Origin: Polaromonas glacialis
GTDB taxonomy: Bacteria > Pseudomonadota > Gammaproteobacteria > Burkholderiales > Burkholderiaceae_C
Direction of reading: 5' to 3'
Assembly (NCBI RefSeq): GCF_000709345.1
Contig: NZ_KL448328.1
Location: forward strand, 36,933 to 100,932
DNA: 64,000 nucleotides
Below are positions 61,406 through 64,000 of this stretch, piece after piece. The position numbers were made by a program, and so were the translations under genes. The notes below the pieces were generated by a model, which did no database searches, had not been told where the DNA came from, and worked only from the letters and a program-made list of their open reading frames with translations. Within the stretch, counting starts at the first letter, position 1. The number at the start of each line of letters is the position of its first letter.

Positions 61406-61849
61406 ATGTATAAGCATCTTTTTGTGCCCGTTGACGGCTCCGAACTCTCCCACCGTGCGATGGATGGCAGCATTGAAATCGCTGTGCAATTGGGGGCGCG
61501 CATCACGGGCTTTGTGGTCGAGCCCGATCTGCCGCTTTCCACGAACGCCCCGCGGGGTGATGAGTTCATGAATCGCATCAAGGACCATGAATCCAAAAAT
61601 GAAGCGCACGCTGCAGCCTTGCTGGGGCAGTTTGAAACGCGCGCCCAAGCCAAAGGGGTGCAGTTCACCGCCCATCATGTGACCTCTTACACGGTCGATC
61701 AGACCATCGTTGACGAGGCCGAAAAAGCTGGCGCCGACATGATTGTCATGGTCACGCACGGGCGCAGCCGAGTGGGGAAATTCGTATTCGGCTCGCATAC
61801 CAAGAACGTCATCATCGAAAGCCGGCTTCCCGTGCTGGTGCTGCGCTAA
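61406..61849 (+). CDS. Universal stress protein (UspA family)
   Basis: This is 147 residues from ATG 61406 with GAGGA upstream. YKHLFVPVDGSELSHRAMD starts the fold, and THGRSRVGKFVFGSHTKNVI is the ATP-binding G-x2-G-x9-G(S/T) motif, so it belongs to the nucleotide-binding class. It converges with hns. Confidence 0.92.
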   Translation: MYKHLFVPVDGSELSHRAMDGSIEIAVQLGARITGFVVEPDLPLSTNAPRGDEFMNRIKDHESKNEAHAAALLGQFETRAQAKGVQFTAHHVTSYTVDQTIVDEAEKAGADMIVMVTHGRSRVGKFVFGSHTKNVIIESRLPVLVLR

Positions 61850-61888
61850 GGGCAGTTGATCGGGGCGCTCTTCCAGAAAAGAAAACGA

Positions 61889-61899
61889 CCCGATTCGGG
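61889..61899. terminator. Short hairpin between UspA and H-NS genes
   Basis: CCCGATTCGGG lies between the convergent genes; on the minus strand it is followed by TCGTTTTCTTTTC, giving a plausible terminator for hns. Confidence 0.45.
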
Positions 61900-61911
61900 C
61901 CGCCTGTTTGT

Positions 61912-62295
61912 TTACTCTGCTGCTGCGCTGCCAGAGGCGGCCCGGTTCTGATCGATCAGGAAATCTTCCCGGGTCTTGCCGTCGACGAGCAAGTCGTTGA
62001 GCCACTTCGGCGCGGTTCCGCGGCCGGTCCATTCCTGACCCTCGGGTCCGCGGTATTTCGCGGGCGACGCCGCAGCCGGCTTCTTGCCTTTTGTCGGACT
62101 CGCTACTTTGGCCAGTGGCTGCCTTGGCTTTTGTACCCTGGCCGCCGGACGACTGAGCTCCTCGGCGGTGATGCCGTAGGCGGCCATTTGCTCACGCAAC
62201 TGGGTCAACACGGCAGGCCGGTTCTTTTTCTGCAGTTCAGCGGCCTGCTTTTCCATGTCGGAAATTTGCTGGCGGAGTTTGACAAGTTCGTTCAT
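61912..62295 (-). CDS. H-NS-family nucleoid protein
   Basis: This is 127 residues from ATG 62295 (AGAAG upstream). The N-terminal coiled coil (NELVKLRQQISDMEKQAAEL) dimerises; the C-terminal DNA-binding domain has KYRGPEGQEWTGRGTAPKWL with the AT-hook-like core. It silences AT-rich, acquired DNA. A degraded fragment with the same C-terminal tail is at 34221-34330. Confidence 0.9.
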   Translation of the reverse strand: MNELVKLRQQISDMEKQAAELQKKNRPAVLTQLREQMAAYGITAEELSRPAARVQKPRQPLAKVASPTKGKKPAAASPAKYRGPEGQEWTGRGTAPKWLNDLLVDGKTREDFLIDQNRAASGSAAAE

Positions 62296-62625
62296 TTTGG
62301 GTTCTTCTGGAGTTGTAGCAGCACGTATCGTACTGCCCCTAGGGAGCGCGCGTCTTCGTTGTTCGGTTTCCTCAAGGCTTTGACGCATTCCTGAATCCGT
62401 GAGTTCAAAAAACGCGGCCTGATTTTCAAACTGGAGTGGACAAATCCCGGTGGAATATGCCGTGCTGTCGCGTACTGAAGCGGTTTATGGCGACGCCATG
62501 AGGGCGGGCAAGGCGGTTTTCCCAGGTTTTGAGCAGCATGAAGATTTTCCAGCCCAGGGCTGAACATGCCGCGCTGCGCGCAGGCCAGGTAAATGGAGCA
62601 TGGGGCAGCGCGAGGATTTGCGCTG
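62296..62625. other. Region between hns and the transposase
   Basis: No gene is seen. It should contain the hns promoter and the left end of the IS1380-type element, but I cannot find its inverted repeat because the right end is beyond the window. Confidence 0.3.
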
Positions 62626-63989
62626 CTACGCGGTTGCGAGTTGCCCGTAATGCCGGTCAAACACCGCAAAGCCACTGTCGTTCGCGCCCAGGCCGAGCAC
62701 CCAACGCCCAGCATGGCGGATCATGCGGGCGGCTTTGAACATCATCTCGTGCAACACCGTCTTGATACGCCGGCGCTGGGCCGGGTGGCGCACGGGCGCA
62801 TCGGGCTCGTTCAGGGTGTTTTGTCCAATCAGGCGCAGCAGGTTCATGGCGACCGCAGCGAGCCGACAGACCAGATAATTGGTGTCAAACTTGCCACTGG
62901 GCAGGCGCTCCAGGTCCATATCGGACTTGAACTCGGCGTGAAACTGCTCGTGCGTGGCGTGGTCGGCGTACAGCGCAATGATGTCTTTCGCCTCAAAGCG
63001 CTCGGGCAGCGTCGTCGTCCAGCCGTCGAGCACATATTCGGGCAGCAACAAAGCATTGCCGTACTTGTCGATCGTGCGCTCGGTCAGGCGGTAAACGCGC
63101 CGGGCCGGATTCGCTGGGTTGCCGACATCGACCAGATCGAGCCTATCCTGCCAGACGCACTCGCGTTTGCCCGGGCGCAGCGTCTGCCAGGCATTGTTCG
63201 GATCGCCCGCCTTTCCCACTGCCACCGTCTCAACTGGGGTCTTGCGCGGGTTCCACTTGATGATTGAGGAGCTATCTCGCGTCCAAGAGCCGCGCCCTGG
63301 GCCGAGATTTCCTGCATCAGCTTCAAAGAGCAAAAGCCCGAATCGGCACGCACCAGCAAAGGCCCCTTGACCAGGCTTGCCGCCAGGGGCAGCGCGCGTT
63401 CGAGGTTGTACTCGCTCTCCCGGGCCGAATGCTGCACGCCGGGGCGCAGCGCCAACTCTAGACAGTAACCCAGGCGGCCCAGGTACACCGCCAGCGGACA
63501 GTAACCATCAACCCCCGCGTAGGTACGCCCGACCAGTTCCTTTTGCGTGTCGCTGTTGTCCATCGCGAAGGTGTCCAGATCCACTGGCGTGTAGCCGCAG
63601 CCCAGCGCGCCAAAATCAATGGGCCGCCCTTCAATACGGCTGCCCAGCAGCGCCTGGTTGATCTGCGCGGCCAGTTCAAACCAGTCGCTGGCCTGGGTGT
63701 TCAGGCGCTGGCGCAGCGTCGGACTCGACGGCACCGCCTGCAACCCCAGCGCGCGCATGAAAAAAGCGTTACCCCGAAAGCTCTCGATGGCGTCAAAGTC
63801 GTTCTTGCCCAGGCACAGCAGCCCGAGGTAGCTCTTGAGGATGTCGCTATTGGCAATGCCCGAGCGGACCGGGAAGGCCGGATCGATCAGCGCGTTGATA
63901 TTGATGCGCTTGAGATATCTGCCAATCAACGCCAGTCCGGCATGGGAACTGAGGTCGTAGGGAAGTCGCTTGATAAGAAAATCGGTCAT
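62626..63989 (-). pseudogene. IS1380-family transposase, frameshifted
   Basis: Starting at ATG 63989 one frame encodes FLIKRLPYDLSSHAGLALIG, the DDE part FAMDNSDTQKELVGRTYAG and LLVRADSGFCSLKLMQEIS. Near 63275 the homology passes to another frame with SIIKWNPRKTP, LLPEYVLDGW, ATHEQFHAEFKSDMDLERLP and NLLRLIGQ to a stop at 62626. Total length (about 454 codons) is right for the family; the single frameshift probably inactivates it. Confidence 0.82.
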
Positions 63990-64000
63990 GTTTTCGCTCA

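Overview
The window reads as chromosome (or a large replicon) of a betaproteobacterium of the Comamonadaceae type, most likely Polaromonas or a close relative. This is inferred from the high GC content, the many Bug-type solute receptors, two TRAP transporters, meta-cleavage style aromatic catabolism and an H-NS protein of beta-proteobacterial type. No rRNA, tRNA, CRISPR array or replication origin was seen.

0-22 kb is a catabolic region. A Bug receptor and a SnoaL-like protein diverge from a LysR regulator across a textbook LysR box (1298-1320). An IS3 remnant, an orphan LivJ-like receptor and an ACMSD-type amidohydrolase follow. Two parallel aromatic cassettes come next, each with a Bug receptor, an FAD monooxygenase, a two-domain extradiol dioxygenase and an FAH-family hydrolase. 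Cassette A (6821-13794) adds an MFS transporter and an outer-membrane channel and diverges from a TetR gene across a perfect operator. Cassette B (14743-21099) adds a secreted lipoprotein esterase and diverges from a second LysR gene. The logic is uptake, hydroxylation to a catechol-like ring, extradiol cleavage and C-C bond hydrolysis.

22-44 kb is accessory. It holds a lone histidine kinase, a small serine recombinase with an array of inverted half-sites upstream, a 213-aa protein of unknown function coupled to an XRE-ImmA/IrrE metallopeptidase, and the scar of a type I restriction system (HsdM N-terminus apparently joined to HsdS C-terminus) followed by an intact AlbA_2-domain gene. A tightly overlapping five-gene chaperone-like operon follows: a TPR protein, a J-domain protein with HPP instead of HPD, a GrpE-like protein, an Hsp70 and a zinc ribbon. 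Facing it is a three-gene cassette: an astacin metalloprotease with five 14-residue Lys/Asp/Glu/Thr repeats at its C-terminus, an MvdC/MvdD-like ATP-grasp ligase and a YscW/YbaY-like protein. This cassette resembles a graspetide (side-chain cross-linked peptide) system in which the protease itself carries the core repeats, and it is the best candidate for an undescribed system here. Fragments of H-NS, ComM/YifB, P450 and IS elements surround these loci, so the segment has been rearranged often. A PAS-GAF hybrid kinase and a NarL-type regulator diverge from one another in the same region.

44-58 kb is a long minus-strand gene set for cyclic amide/ureide use: hydantoinase, racemase-like protein, TRAP transporter 1, TRAP transporter 2, amidase, hydratase-like protein, PuuE-like deacetylase and a second racemase-like protein. 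It diverges from an AMDase/maleate-isomerase-like gene and a GntR regulator across a region with strong dyads. Both racemase-like proteins appear to lack the catalytic cysteines.

58-64 kb holds two glutathione transferases and a GST fragment, a glycine-rich RNA-binding protein, a universal stress protein, H-NS and a frameshifted IS1380-type transposase at the right edge.
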